A stretch of 22,984 bases of DNA from JBDKJS01 sp039806065 (GCA_039806065.1 JBDKJS010000081.1:1-22984), one strand, 5' to 3'. Counted from the first letter of the stretch, positions 1 to 8,071 are shown. Notes: a model not told the origin generated them from the letters alone. A program made the numbers and translations.

Positions 1-15
1 AGAGAAAAGGAAAGA

Positions 16-384
16 CTATGATTTTAGGTACAATTTATCATTATAAATATAGGAGATGATCCCCAATCCAATTATAGGAACCATAAATAATAATCCTGGA
101 TCAAATCCATGAACCATTACATTTGAATAAATAGCACCTAGCAAATCGAAAAATATACCCGCATATGCCCACTCCTTGAGCTTGAAATTTCCTGGGATAA
201 ACAATACTATGCTACCAGCCAATTTTAATACTCCAATAAATGGAATAAAATAAATAGGGTACCCAAGTTTGGTAATGAAATCAACAGCTTCTTGCTGCTT
301 TAGTATATCGGGAATGGCTGTCATACCCATAAAGCCCGCAAATAAAATTGTACTGATCCAATATATTATTTTTTCTTTTTTCAT
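16..384 (-). CDS. DoxX-like small integral membrane protein
   Basis: This 122-residue protein is almost entirely hydrophobic. It has about four membrane segments (roughly residues 5-24, 43-63, 71-90 and 96-116) separated by short polar turns. The size, the early GFMGMTAIPDI segment and the GVLKLAGSIVLF helix fit the DoxX-like family of four-helix inner-membrane proteins. In that family biochemical function is mostly unassigned, although some members have been linked to quinone or thiosulfate metabolism. The start is the ATG giving a basic MKKEK N-terminus, and no TAnnTTTG element lies just upstream. The next gene upstream on the same strand ends 105 bases away behind a strong terminator, so this gene is probably transcribed separately. 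The family call is from memory of sequence character. Substrate and role cannot be inferred. Confidence 0.72.
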   Translation of the reverse strand: MKKEKIIYWISTILFAGFMGMTAIPDILKQQEAVDFITKLGYPIYFIPFIGVLKLAGSIVLFIPGNFKLKEWAYAGIFFDLLGAIYSNVMVHGFDPGLLFMVPIIGLGIISYIYNDKLYLKS

Positions 385-440
385 TTTTTCCGTTTTAAGA
401 GCGCGTGTAATTTAGCTATTTTTCGATACCCCAACTTCAT

Positions 441-470
441 AAAAAAAGCCAATGTATAAACACTGGCTTT
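441..470 (-). terminator. Intrinsic terminator of the secreted dehydrogenase-like gene
   Basis: Inverted repeat 445-455 / 460-470 with a 4-base loop. Read on the minus strand it gives an 11-bp stem (AAAGCCAGTGT pairing with ACATTGGCTTT, one G-U pair) followed by a run of seven U from 447 down to 441. It begins 20 bases after the stop codon at 490. The A-C opposition on the plus strand becomes G-U only in the minus-strand RNA, which supports the orientation. Confidence 0.88.
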
Positions 471-489
471 ATTAAGAAAATAACAAGGC

Positions 490-2901
490 TTATTTAATAA
501 TTGCTAGCTTACTGGACAATAGTAGTGACTGATCATTACTGATCCAACGCAGCTGATACAAACCTGAGCCCAATTCCAGTTGAACGAATGATCGCGTTGA
601 CGCGGTAAGAGAATTAAATACCAAACTTCCCTGTTGGTTGTAAATGGTTAGTGTTCCGTTATCAGGAAGTTGGTCGAGATAAATACTGCTATTAGCCGGA
701 TTGGGATAGACTTTTAGCGATCTAACACTTAATGGAGTTATAGCACTACAAAAGTCAAATACTACCACAATTGTATCCATGCCAATGGCTCCCGCACTGT
801 CAGTAACGGTAACACTGTATGAGATGGTATCTGGGATTTGTGAAGTGGCTACAATCGATGGCGTTATTGCGCCTGTGTTCCAATAATACCAATCATAGTT
901 GCCAGCAAACAGTTCGATAGAATCGGTAGCTGTGAGACATACCAATGTGTCAGGTCCAATATTTATTGCTAAAGTGAGTGAATCGAAGAAGGCGGTGAAA
1001 GTGGTATCATTAGAAGGTGTAGCAAAAGCTTGATCAGGTGTGGCTCCATTGCTCCAATGAGAAAAATATAAATTGGTTCCATTATAATTTTGAAGGGGTG
1101 CTACTGCGATATTCCTGAACATGCCTTGAACACTATTTACCGTATGAGGGGCAGTAAATGGCTGCCCTTCTACTGTCACTGTTAATCCAGGAGGTACAGT
1201 GTTGATGGTAAAATTTGACGTTAGCGGAAAAATGTCAACATAAGCACTATCAATGCTTCCATCAGGATCGCGTGCTAAGAGGTACAGTCTATACCAAACA
1301 TTGGTGGCAGTTTCGCCAAAATTAGGAATGGTAAATGATCCAGTATTAATTCCACTTCCAGCCAATGGCCCAGGATGCACATGCAAATCATGATGAAATA
1401 CCACTACCCATGATAAGAGACTATCAGGAATATTTCCAGACTCCATATCCATGGCATGACCTGTAAAATTAATTACCTCGCCAGCAAAGTAAAATCCTCC
1501 TGATAAGGGTGCATCAATAATAGCCTCTGGTGGTTGATTTTCTAAAACGGTAAGAAATGCTGAATCGCTTGCAACGGTATCAAATGCATTATATACCATT
1601 ACATAATAAAAACCAGAATCGGCTAATAGAGTATTGGCAATGCTGTAAGTGTTATTAGTAGCACCTACAATTAGCACACCATCCTTGTACCATTGGTATT
1701 GCAAAGTGTCAGCCCCTACAGCACTCACACTAAAACTTGCAGGAAAAGTATAGTTGACGGTAAGGTCTTGTGGTTGGTTGGTGATGATTGGAAAGGAATC
1801 GCCATTAAAAGTAACCTTGTATAATGCTTCATTGTTTCTTGATAGAAAATATAGATTCCCATCATTTCCAGTCATTATTCCAACGGAATAGTTAGCAATA
1901 TCAGTTGCTAAATTACTCCATACTGGATTTATCGTATCAATGGAAATGGAATTAATCCAATTGCCACAATAGTCAATGTAATAATACCTGTTGCGATAAG
2001 CCGGAGGATAATTGGTGGAATCAGGATTAAAGAAAGTGCCACCAGTAATAGCACATCCAAGATTAGGATTGGAAGTGCCATGCAGATATGCATATACAGG
2101 ATCAACTGTAGCAGTAAGTGTATCGGCCCCTTCAGATCCGGGCCAGCCAAGATTGCGCCCGCCTGTTGTGGCATTATTGATCTCCTCCCATGTAATCTCA
2201 CCAACATCATTCACATAAAGAGTTCCACTGTCAGGATGGAAACTGAATGTAAAAGGATTGCGCAATCCATAAGTCCATACGCGTTCTCTTTTACCTAGAC
2301 CAAAATAAGGGTTGTCTGTTGGAGCTGATCCATCAGTATTAATTCTTAATAATTTCCCTAAATAACTATCCAAATCTTGTGATTTATTAGGTCGGCCATT
2401 ATCACCAGCTGAGACATATAACTTATTATCAGGACCAAATTCAAGGTGCCCCCCACCATGATAATTGGCAATGAGGGTATCTAAATCTAGTACCGTTACC
2501 TCTGAACCTGGAACTACGGTATCGCCACTCGCAGTAAAACGAGAAATTCTGTTATAAGACCCTGATGGCACACTGTAACAGAGGTAAATAAAATTATTAT
2601 TAGTAAAATCTGGATCAACTGCCACGCCTAACAAACCTCGTTCGCCATCTGTATTCACTGAAAGAGTGATAAACGGTCGCGATAATAAGGTTCCATTTTT
2701 CACCACCCTTAGCGCACCTGATTGTTGAGCAACGAAAAATCTTCCATCAGGAGCTTGATCCATGGTGGTAGGTTGGGTAAAACCACCAGCCACGTACACT
2801 TGACTGAAACCTGGCGGGAAAGATTGAGAAAATGATTTGGTGATGAATGAAATAAATGACAGCAAAACCATTGGTATGGCTTTAGTTCGCAGCAGTGACA
2901 T
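490..2901 (-). CDS. Secreted glucose/sorbosone dehydrogenase-like protein with Ig-like modules and T9SS C-terminal domain
   Basis: The protein has 803 residues. Residues 1-26 are a signal peptide ending SFSQ. Residues about 30-368 form a soluble PQQ-type sugar dehydrogenase propeller (GSDH family), with ERGLLGVAVDPDF at 87-99, HGGGHLEFGPDNKLYVSAGD at 148-167 (the family's catalytic His region) and TYGLRNPF at 210-217. An Ig-like domain follows at 372-452 (YQWYKDG, DSGFYYVMV). A second module at about 457-558 contains a His cluster, HHDLHVHPGP (503-512), and a third lies at about 563-640. The last 80 residues (LKVYPNPANSSIYLD onwards) are a type A T9SS sorting domain, so the protein should be exported across the outer membrane and either anchored to the surface or released. 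Family members oxidise aldose sugars with PQQ and calcium. The actual substrate is unknown, and many Bacteroidota homologues have no tested activity. A minus-strand promoter element lies at 2947-2954 and a terminator at 441-470, so the gene is monocistronic. Confidence 0.9.
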   Translation of the reverse strand: MSLLRTKAIPMVLLSFISFITKSFSQSFPPGFSQVYVAGGFTQPTTMDQAPDGRFFVAQQSGALRVVKNGTLLSRPFITLSVNTDGERGLLGVAVDPDFTNNNFIYLCYSVPSGSYNRISRFTASGDTVVPGSEVTVLDLDTLIANYHGGGHLEFGPDNKLYVSAGDNGRPNKSQDLDSYLGKLLRINTDGSAPTDNPYFGLGKRERVWTYGLRNPFTFSFHPDSGTLYVNDVGEITWEEINNATTGGRNLGWPGSEGADTLTATVDPVYAYLHGTSNPNLGCAITGGTFFNPDSTNYPPAYRNRYYYIDYCGNWINSISIDTINPVWSNLATDIANYSVGIMTGNDGNLYFLSRNNEALYKVTFNGDSFPIITNQPQDLTVNYTFPASFSVSAVGADTLQYQWYKDGVLIVGATNNTYSIANTLLADSGFYYVMVYNAFDTVASDSAFLTVLENQPPEAIIDAPLSGGFYFAGEVINFTGHAMDMESGNIPDSLLSWVVVFHHDLHVHPGPLAGSGINTGSFTIPNFGETATNVWYRLYLLARDPDGSIDSAYVDIFPLTSNFTINTVPPGLTVTVEGQPFTAPHTVNSVQGMFRNIAVAPLQNYNGTNLYFSHWSNGATPDQAFATPSNDTTFTAFFDSLTLAINIGPDTLVCLTATDSIELFAGNYDWYYWNTGAITPSIVATSQIPDTISYSVTVTDSAGAIGMDTIVVVFDFCSAITPLSVRSLKVYPNPANSSIYLDQLPDNGTLTIYNQQGSLVFNSLTASTRSFVQLELGSGLYQLRWISNDQSLLLSSKLAIIK

Positions 2902-2946
2902 AATAAAATTTTAAAAGTTTAGGTTGAATATTAAGTTCTCTAGTGG

Positions 2947-2954
2947 CAAAATTA
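2947..2954 (-). promoter_or_regulatory. Probable promoter -7 element (TAATTTTG) for the dehydrogenase-like gene
   Basis: The minus strand reads TAATTTTG, a full match to the Bacteroidota TAnnTTTG element, ending 45 bases before the ATG at 2901. This would leave a leader of about 40 bases. No clear TTG box lies at 19-24 bases upstream, so support is moderate. Confidence 0.5.
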
Positions 2955-3162
2955 ACCATTTTAAACAAGAGTTTGATATACATTTAATGAATTAATAACA
3001 GCCCTTCTTTGAAAAAGTTGTGTCCAATGTGGTGACGATTTATTACCTTATTTAGAATCATTCGAAAAAATTAGGCTAAGCCAGACACTTAAATATTAAT
3101 CACACTTTTAAGTTTTAAAAAGTCAAGATGGTGCCATGTTGAAAAGTTAGGATGGCTGGAAC

Positions 3163-3192
3163 TTGATTTTGTAGTACAAATAACTACTTTTG
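3163..3192 (+). promoter_or_regulatory. Promoter of mscL (TTG-N19-TACTTTTG)
   Basis: TTG at 3163-3165, a 19-base spacer and TACTTTTG at 3185-3192 match the Bacteroidota TTG / TAnnTTTG promoter. The element ends 24 bases before the mscL ATG at 3217, giving a short leader of about 20 bases. Confidence 0.7.
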
Positions 3193-3216
3193 CCAAAACT
3201 CTAAACAAAAAATACA

Positions 3217-3588
3217 ATGGGAATGATTTCTGAATTCAAGGCATTTGCCATGAAAGGCAATGTGATTGACCTGGCTATCGCTACAGTTTTAGGCGCGGCC
3301 TTCAACGCCATAGTAGGTGCAGTGGTCGACAATTTAATAATGCCTATAGTAGGTATGATTACTGGCGGTATTAATTTCGATACGCTGATGATTGAAGTAG
3401 GCGATGCACAATTAAAATATGGTATTGCCATTTCAGCTACCGTTAAATTTATTGCAGTGGCCTTATTTTTATTCATGGTCATTAAAGCTGTAAATGCTGC
3501 AAAAGCTAAAGAAGTGCCTCCACCACCTGCCGGTCCTAGTTCGGAAGAAAAGCTCCTTACCGAGATTCGCGATCTACTGAAAAAATAA
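3217..3588 (+). CDS. mscL: Large-conductance mechanosensitive channel MscL
   Basis: The protein has 123 residues. It opens with a short amphipathic N-terminal helix (MGMISEFKAFAMKGNVIDLA), followed by the TM1 pore helix rich in Gly and Ala (ATVLGAAFNAIVGAVVDNLI, about 22-41) with the conserved VVDNLIMPIVG segment. A periplasmic loop (about 50-66), TM2 (about 69-92) and a cytoplasmic C-terminal helix (EEKLLTEIRDLLKK) complete it. MscL is a homopentamer in the inner membrane that opens under high membrane tension after hypo-osmotic shock and releases small solutes. The length is slightly below the usual 130-140 residues because the periplasmic loop is short. The gene has its own promoter at 3163-3192 and a strong terminator directly downstream, so it is a single-gene unit. 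Confidence 0.97.
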   Translation: MGMISEFKAFAMKGNVIDLAIATVLGAAFNAIVGAVVDNLIMPIVGMITGGINFDTLMIEVGDAQLKYGIAISATVKFIAVALFLFMVIKAVNAAKAKEVPPPPAGPSSEEKLLTEIRDLLKK

Positions 3589-3604
3589 TTGATTACCTGT
3601 TTCT

Positions 3605-3639
3605 AAGTTGTACTGCAACACTGTGGTACAACTTTTTTT
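3605..3639 (+). terminator. Intrinsic terminator of mscL
   Basis: AAGTTGTAC (3605-3613) and GTACAACTT (3626-3634) form a perfect 9-bp stem with a 12-base loop, followed by TTTTT (3635-3639). It starts 17 bases after the mscL stop. The stem also spans the only upstream in-frame TTG (3608) of the next gene, which argues against that TTG as a start. Confidence 0.93.
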
Positions 3640-3700
3640 ATTTATCAATTTTATCAAAATAATAAAAACTATATATTTAAACATTAATTTATTATCTCAC

Positions 3701-4570
3701 ATGAAAAAAATATTCTACTTTCTTACTTTTACTTTCATAGTCGTTTCTGCTAGCGCACAGAATGATGCAGCAGTAGATACTAGTTGGAAAAAAGGCGGTT
3801 TTATTGGCCTAACTTTTAATCAAGTGGGCCTAAACAAGGCATGGACCCGCGGGGGCGACAATGCCATAACACTTTCTGGCTTATTAGATGTTTATGCTAA
3901 TTATGAAACAGCAAAACAAAAATGGACCAACAACCTAGTGATTAATTACGCACAATCTAAAATTGCCGATGCCGACTTTATTAAAAGTGATGATAGATTA
4001 GATTTTACTTCAAAATATTCGCGTAAATGGAAAAAACATTTCAACTGGGTAGGATCATTTTTTCTTCAATCACAATTGACTAAGACGCTCGATTTCAAAA
4101 ATCCAACCATCGACAGCACCGGCACTCGATTTAATACCATTAGCAATTTCTTTTCACCGGCATATGCCACATTGGGATTTGGATTGGAATATGACAACAG
4201 CGGACTCACGGTAGCAATTCACCCAATATCTGGCAGAGCTCTCATTGTTATTGATGAAAAATTAAGACCAAGATTTTTTGCAGCCGATGCCGATTTAGGT
4301 AGCGCTGTTAACTTTGATTTGGGAGCTTGGTTGCTGGCTACTTACAAAAAACCAATTAATGATAATGTTACTTTTAATACTGCGCTAAGTATGTTTCTGC
4401 CTTATGATGAGCCAACACATATAGATACAAATTGGGACTTGGGTTTAATTATGAAGATTAGTAAATACCTTACTGCTAATGCAAATGCTACTGTGCGCTA
4501 CTTCCATAATGAAATTCAAGACCTTCAGTTCAGACAAGGATTTGGAGTGGGCTTCGGTTACAAATTCTAA
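3701..4570 (+). CDS. DUF3078 family outer-membrane-type protein
   Basis: I place the start at the ATG at 3701, giving 289 residues. It begins with a clean signal peptide (MKKIFYFLTFTFIVVSASAQ), whereas the in-frame extension upstream runs back into the mscL terminator. The mature part begins with DTSWKKGGFIGLTFNQVGL and WTRGGDNAITLSGLLD and then has alternating aromatic/polar strands typical of an outer-membrane beta barrel. It ends with the FGVGFGYKF strand and a C-terminal Phe, as in many barrel proteins. This matches DUF3078, a Bacteroidota family of unknown function. No TAnnTTTG element is evident in the AT-rich 60 bases upstream. A long hairpin terminator follows at 4602-4665, so the gene is probably transcribed alone. 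Barrel topology is inferred from sequence pattern only. Confidence 0.85.
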   Translation: MKKIFYFLTFTFIVVSASAQNDAAVDTSWKKGGFIGLTFNQVGLNKAWTRGGDNAITLSGLLDVYANYETAKQKWTNNLVINYAQSKIADADFIKSDDRLDFTSKYSRKWKKHFNWVGSFFLQSQLTKTLDFKNPTIDSTGTRFNTISNFFSPAYATLGFGLEYDNSGLTVAIHPISGRALIVIDEKLRPRFFAADADLGSAVNFDLGAWLLATYKKPINDNVTFNTALSMFLPYDEPTHIDTNWDLGLIMKISKYLTANANATVRYFHNEIQDLQFRQGFGVGFGYKF

Positions 4571-4601
4571 CAAGGAGGCTCTTCTCCTCTTAAAGTAATT
4601 T

Positions 4602-4665
4602 AGGCTGTAGTATAATAATGCATGACTTAAGCTAAAGGTATGCGTAATTATCCTACAGCCTTTTT
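4602..4665 (+). terminator. Long hairpin terminator after the DUF3078 gene
   Basis: AGGCTGTAG (4602-4610) pairs perfectly with CTACAGCCT (4653-4661), followed by a T run (4661-4665). Pairing continues inward: of 27 opposed positions only three mismatch (4611/4652, 4617/4646, 4625/4638) and two are G-U, leaving a 6-base loop (AAGCTA, 4629-4634). There is no T run on the other strand, so it acts in one direction, 31 bases after the DUF3078 stop. The stem is unusually long for a simple terminator. Confidence 0.8.
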
Positions 4666-4719
4666 AGTTACCTTTTATTTTTTGTAACTTTCCCTTGAAA
4701 ATTTTAAAATCCCCTACCA

Positions 4720-5106
4720 ATGCAAAATATACTAGACAAAGTAATTGACTTCCATCAGGCATTCAAAATTCCTTTCAACTTACAACCCACAGCCACACCT
4801 GGTGATGATATCATCAATCTAAGACACCGATTGATGGCCGAAGAAAATGACGAATACTTAGAGGCTTGTCAATCAAAAGATTTAAGCTTGATAGCTGATG
4901 CACTAGGAGATCAGTTATACATTCTTGCTGGAACTATGATTGCTCATGGGTTGCAAGATAAAATTATTGCAGTGTTTGATGAGATACACAAAAGTAATAT
5001 GAGTAAACTTGATGAAAACGGACTGCCTATTTACCGAGAAGATGGCAAAGTGCTTAAAAGCAATTTATATTTCAAACCAAATATCCAAGCCATCCTCAAT
5101 CAATAA
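4720..5106 (+). CDS. MazG-like / phosphoribosyl-ATP pyrophosphohydrolase-like nucleotide pyrophosphohydrolase
   Basis: This all-alpha protein of 128 residues carries the MazG-superfamily metal-binding pattern. A first acidic helix has EENDEYLEA (E41, E42, E45), and a second has IADALGDQLYILAG with D60 and D64. The C-terminal part (EIHKSNMSKLDENG, PIYREDGKVLKS) is typical of the small stand-alone HisE/MazG-like branch. Such enzymes cleave a nucleoside triphosphate, or a related pyrophosphate compound, to the monophosphate and PPi with magnesium. The real substrate here is not predictable. HisE itself is unlikely because there are no histidine-pathway neighbours. A near-match promoter element (TAACTTTC, 4685-4692) lies 27 bases before the ATG. 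The stop codon abuts, base to base, the stop of the convergent photolyase gene. Confidence 0.82.
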   Translation: MQNILDKVIDFHQAFKIPFNLQPTATPGDDIINLRHRLMAEENDEYLEACQSKDLSLIADALGDQLYILAGTMIAHGLQDKIIAVFDEIHKSNMSKLDENGLPIYREDGKVLKSNLYFKPNIQAILNQ

Positions 5107-6639
5107 TTATAATTCATCTAACTTAGAAAGATACTCATTGGCTTGATTTAAAATTTTAGACTGCTCTCCTTGATCCATTTTTTTCCATGTTTGGTACATC
5201 ATACCAATACGAGGATTTTTTTCTAGCAACGGTTGGTGCCTATTATAAAAATGCCAATACAAACTGTTGAAAGGACAAGCAGCTTTTCCATGCCGTTTCT
5301 TTTTATCATAATAACATTTACCACAATAGTTACTCATTTTGTCTATATAGTTCGCACTAGAAACATAGGGCTTTGACCCAACTATGCCACCATCAGCATA
5401 CTGACTCATGCCTCTGGTGTTGGTGATTTCAACCCACTCAAATGCATCAATATAAATTCCCAAATACCACTCATCCACCAATTGCGGATCAATGCCGGCT
5501 AGTAATGCAAAATTTCCGGTAATCATTAATCGCTGGATATGGTGCGCATAAGCATTTTCTAAACTTCCTTGTATAGACTGTTGCAAACATTTCATTTTAG
5601 TAGCGCCAGTCCAATACCACTGAGGCAGCTTATTACCATGCTTAAAAAAGTTCATCATACTAAAATCGGGCATCTTTGCCCAATAGATCCCCCGCATATA
5701 TTCACGCCAACCTATAATCTGTCTCACAAATCCTTCTAACTGGGGCATGGTAATAATTGTTGAATGATGAGCTTGATAAGCAATGGCAGCATCAATAACC
5801 TCTTTTGGACTAATCATTTTCAAATTCAATGCAAAACTAAGACGTGAGTGAAACAAGTATGCATGATCCTCCACCATTGCATCTTGATAGGTACCGAAAT
5901 GCTGAAGTGAATGAACGAGAAAATGTTTCAAGACCGCTAACGATTCCTTCCTTGTAACGGGCCAATTAAACGCTTCGGCCTTTGCATTACCAATTGTTTT
6001 TACGCCTGCCTTTTCTATCTCTTGAAGTATATCAATTAAATTTTTTTCCAACTTCAAAACGCTCGGGATAGACTCCTTCCCACTGTACTTTCTCCTATTT
6101 TCCTGATCATAATTCCACTTCCCTCCTATTGGCTCATTATCTAAAACCAAAATATGATGTTTTTTTCGTATGTACCTATAAAAATTTTCCATCAAATATT
6201 TTTTACCTCCAAAAAACTCTTGAAGTTCTAGCCTTGTAGTGAAAAAATGCTCTGTATCTATCACTCCAGTTTTAATTGATAAACCTTGCGAGAACAAATT
6301 TAATTCTCGATCCACTCGGTATTCATCCGGAAGAAAATATTCAAACTTTGCAATACTATATCTCTTGATCAATGTGATAAGGTTGGCCTCTAAAGTCTGC
6401 TTATTTTCTTTATCGTTAATTCGAATATAATGTACTCGATGGCCCTTCTTCACCAACCAATTCTTAAAATTAAACATAGCCGCAAAAATCCCCACCACTT
6501 TTTGAGCATGGTGCATGGCATAATCGGTTTCTGAACGTACTTCCATAAGCACATACAATACATCAGGCTCTACTTTAGAGAAACAGGAATGATTATAATT
6601 AAGTTGATCACCTAGAATGAGTCTTAGTGTTTGATACAT
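5107..6639 (-). CDS. Iron-sulfur bacterial cryptochrome/photolyase (PhrB-type, (6-4) photolyase family)
   Basis: The protein has 510 residues from the ATG at 6639 (MYQTLRLILGDQL). An in-frame TTG at 6660 would only add MITCYRF, which does not fit the family N-terminus. Residues 1-130 form the photolyase-related alpha/beta domain, and the rest is the helical FAD domain. Four Cys at 351, 439, 442 and 455 (motifs TKMKCLQQ, YCGKCYYD, GKAACPFNSLYW) lie one residue from the 4Fe-4S ligands of Agrobacterium PhrB. The HH pair at 366-367 (AYAHHIQRLM) matches that enzyme's active-site His region. This family contains FAD, a ribolumazine antenna and a 4Fe-4S cluster, and its characterised member repairs UV (6-4) photoproducts using blue light. 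The numbering of PhrB is from memory. The gene is divergent from the MATE gene (94 bases between starts) and convergent with the MazG-like gene. No convincing TAnnTTTG element was found for it. Confidence 0.93.
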   Translation of the reverse strand: MYQTLRLILGDQLNYNHSCFSKVEPDVLYVLMEVRSETDYAMHHAQKVVGIFAAMFNFKNWLVKKGHRVHYIRINDKENKQTLEANLITLIKRYSIAKFEYFLPDEYRVDRELNLFSQGLSIKTGVIDTEHFFTTRLELQEFFGGKKYLMENFYRYIRKKHHILVLDNEPIGGKWNYDQENRRKYSGKESIPSVLKLEKNLIDILQEIEKAGVKTIGNAKAEAFNWPVTRKESLAVLKHFLVHSLQHFGTYQDAMVEDHAYLFHSRLSFALNLKMISPKEVIDAAIAYQAHHSTIITMPQLEGFVRQIIGWREYMRGIYWAKMPDFSMMNFFKHGNKLPQWYWTGATKMKCLQQSIQGSLENAYAHHIQRLMITGNFALLAGIDPQLVDEWYLGIYIDAFEWVEITNTRGMSQYADGGIVGSKPYVSSANYIDKMSNYCGKCYYDKKKRHGKAACPFNSLYWHFYNRHQPLLEKNPRIGMMYQTWKKMDQGEQSKILNQANEYLSKLDEL

Positions 6640-6694
6640 AAATCGGTAACAAGTTATCAATACATTAGTTAATGCGTGAATAAATAAAAAGTAG

Positions 6695-6729
6695 TTGTAT
6701 TCGCACCACCATCAATAAATCTAACTTTG
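6695..6729 (+). promoter_or_regulatory. Promoter of the MATE-fmt unit, probably leaderless
   Basis: TTG at 6695-6697, a 24-base spacer and TAACTTTG at 6722-6729. The element ends exactly four bases before the MATE ATG at 6734, placing the predicted transcription start at or within a base or two of the start codon. Confidence 0.72.
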
Positions 6730-6733
6730 CCAT

Positions 6734-8071
6734 ATGCAACTTCAGGTAAACACGCGTTATCGGGATATTTGGCAAATAGCCTATCCTGTAATTATTGGAA
6801 GCCTTGCTACCACTGCCATTAACATCACTGATACCATTTTTTTAGGTCGTGTAGGGGAAGTGGAATTGGGAGCCAGTGCACTTGGGGGTGTTTACTACTT
6901 TATATTAGTAATGATGGGCGCTGCCATTGGAAATGGAGCCCAAATAATGATTGCTCGCAGATCTGGTGAAAACAATACTGGAGCCATAGGGTTATTGTTT
7001 GATCACGGAGTGGTTGTTTTAATAGCGCTGGGATTGCTTTTGATGGGGCTTACCTACTTTTCTGCTCCTTGGCTAATGGCAAAAACCATCAGCCACGAAC
7101 AAACGAGAAATGCGGTATTGGAATTTTTAAATTTTAGGCTGCTAGGAATAATACCTGTTATGGGAGGTCTTGCTTTCAGAGCATTGTATGTGGGAACCAA
7201 TCAATCTAAAATTTTTGGCATTTATTCTTTTATAGAAGCTGCCTTAAATATCTATTTAGCTTATAGTTTAATATTTGGTAGCTCTTGGTGCAAAACAATG
7301 GGTATAAGCGGTGCCGGACTTGCCAGTAGCATAGCAGAAATTATTGGACTGTTGTTTTTTATAGGATATGCTTATCTGCACGGAGATGTAAAAAAATTAT
7401 CATTATTTAAATTCAAGGCCTTTGATTGGAATATAAGTAAAAACATCATCAACCTATCAGCCCCTCTACTGGTTCAAAATACGCTTAGCATGGTTTCATG
7501 GTTTGCATTTTTTTTGGTGATAGAAAGAATCAATCAACATGAATTGGCCATTGCCAACATTACCAGAAGTGTTTATATGGTAAACTTAATGCCTATTTGG
7601 GCTTTTAGCGTGGCTGCTAATACGATGGTGAGTAACCTAATCGGTCAACAGCGATCTGATGAAGTAAATTTGCTACTAAAAAAAATAATGAAATTTGGAT
7701 TTAGCTTCGCCCTACTTATGATTGGTATGAACTTACTCATCCCCACTCAGCTCATATCTCTTTTTACAACAAATGAACAATTAATCTCTGATGCATTACC
7801 ATACTTTACAGTAGTAAATGTGGCTATGTTCTTTTTTCCATTCGCTATTACGAATATTGGAGCGGTGGGTGGGACAGGTGCTACCAAGATTGCCTTGATA
7901 ATTGAAATAGGCGCCATTGCTATTTACCTAATGTATATATACATTGGGGGATTCATTTTTCATGTAAGCCCTTTCACATTATGGTGGGCCGAAACAATCT
8001 ATTGGATATGTATGGGTAGTGGTGCATTGTGGTATATGAGCAGTGGGAAATGGAAATCAATTAAAATTTAA
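6734..8071 (+). CDS. MATE family multidrug/cation efflux transporter
   Basis: The protein has 445 residues and about 12 membrane segments in two six-helix halves. The N-terminal half has the family hallmark stretch PVIIGSLATTAINITDTIFL, then GRVGEVELGASALGG and ARRSGENN. The second half starts near residue 230 with NIINLSAPLLVQNTLSMVSW. MATE proteins export cationic drugs, metabolites or flavins in exchange for Na+ or H+. This gene's substrate is unknown. The start ATG is supported by MQLQVNTRYRDIWQIAYPVI, typical of the family, and by a TAnnTTTG element four bases upstream. The methionyl-tRNA formyltransferase gene begins seven bases after the stop and is very likely cotranscribed. The length is normal and no residue loss was noticed. 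Confidence 0.93.
   Translation: MQLQVNTRYRDIWQIAYPVIIGSLATTAINITDTIFLGRVGEVELGASALGGVYYFILVMMGAAIGNGAQIMIARRSGENNTGAIGLLFDHGVVVLIALGLLLMGLTYFSAPWLMAKTISHEQTRNAVLEFLNFRLLGIIPVMGGLAFRALYVGTNQSKIFGIYSFIEAALNIYLAYSLIFGSSWCKTMGISGAGLASSIAEIIGLLFFIGYAYLHGDVKKLSLFKFKAFDWNISKNIINLSAPLLVQNTLSMVSWFAFFLVIERINQHELAIANITRSVYMVNLMPIWAFSVAANTMVSNLIGQQRSDEVNLLLKKIMKFGFSFALLMIGMNLLIPTQLISLFTTNEQLISDALPYFTVVNVAMFFFPFAITNIGAVGGTGATKIALIIEIGAIAIYLMYIYIGGFIFHVSPFTLWWAETIYWICMGSGALWYMSSGKWKSIKI

Larger units (their letters stand above)
2902..3216. other. Divergent intergenic region between the dehydrogenase-like gene and mscL
   Basis: This 315-base, AT-rich gap separates two divergent genes and holds a promoter for each, annotated separately (minus at 2947-2954, plus at 3163-3192). 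The 200 bases between them contain no convincing ORF or RNA gene. A weak AT-only inverted repeat (ACTTAAA 3087-3093 / TTTAAGT 3107-3113) and a loose 23-base direct repeat (3119-3141 and 3143-3165, about 15 matches) are present, but neither is strong enough to call functional. Confidence 0.7.

Noticed and set aside
1929..2298. Open frames on both strands inside the dehydrogenase-like gene
   Set aside because: They are shadows of a long, motif-supported reading frame. Their translations are low-complexity.
3087..3113. Inverted repeat ACTTAAA / TTTAAGT between the divergent promoters
   Set aside because: The stem is seven AT-rich pairs with a 13-base loop, expected by chance in this composition. 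No operator function can be supported.
3119..3165. Loose direct repeat of 23 bases upstream of mscL
   Set aside because: Only about 15 of 23 positions match and no third copy exists.
3608..3700. Upstream in-frame extension of the DUF3078 protein by 31 residues
   Set aside because: It starts at a TTG inside the mscL terminator stem and would bury the clear signal peptide that begins at 3701.
4573..4588. Short hairpin AGGAG / CTCCT just after the DUF3078 stop
   Set aside because: The stem is five pairs with no T run. The strong hairpin at 4602-4661 is the likely terminator.
6640..6660. TTG start adding MITCYRF to the photolyase
   Set aside because: The family N-terminus begins at MYQTLRLILGDQL, an ATG is available at 6639, and no promoter element supports the TTG.
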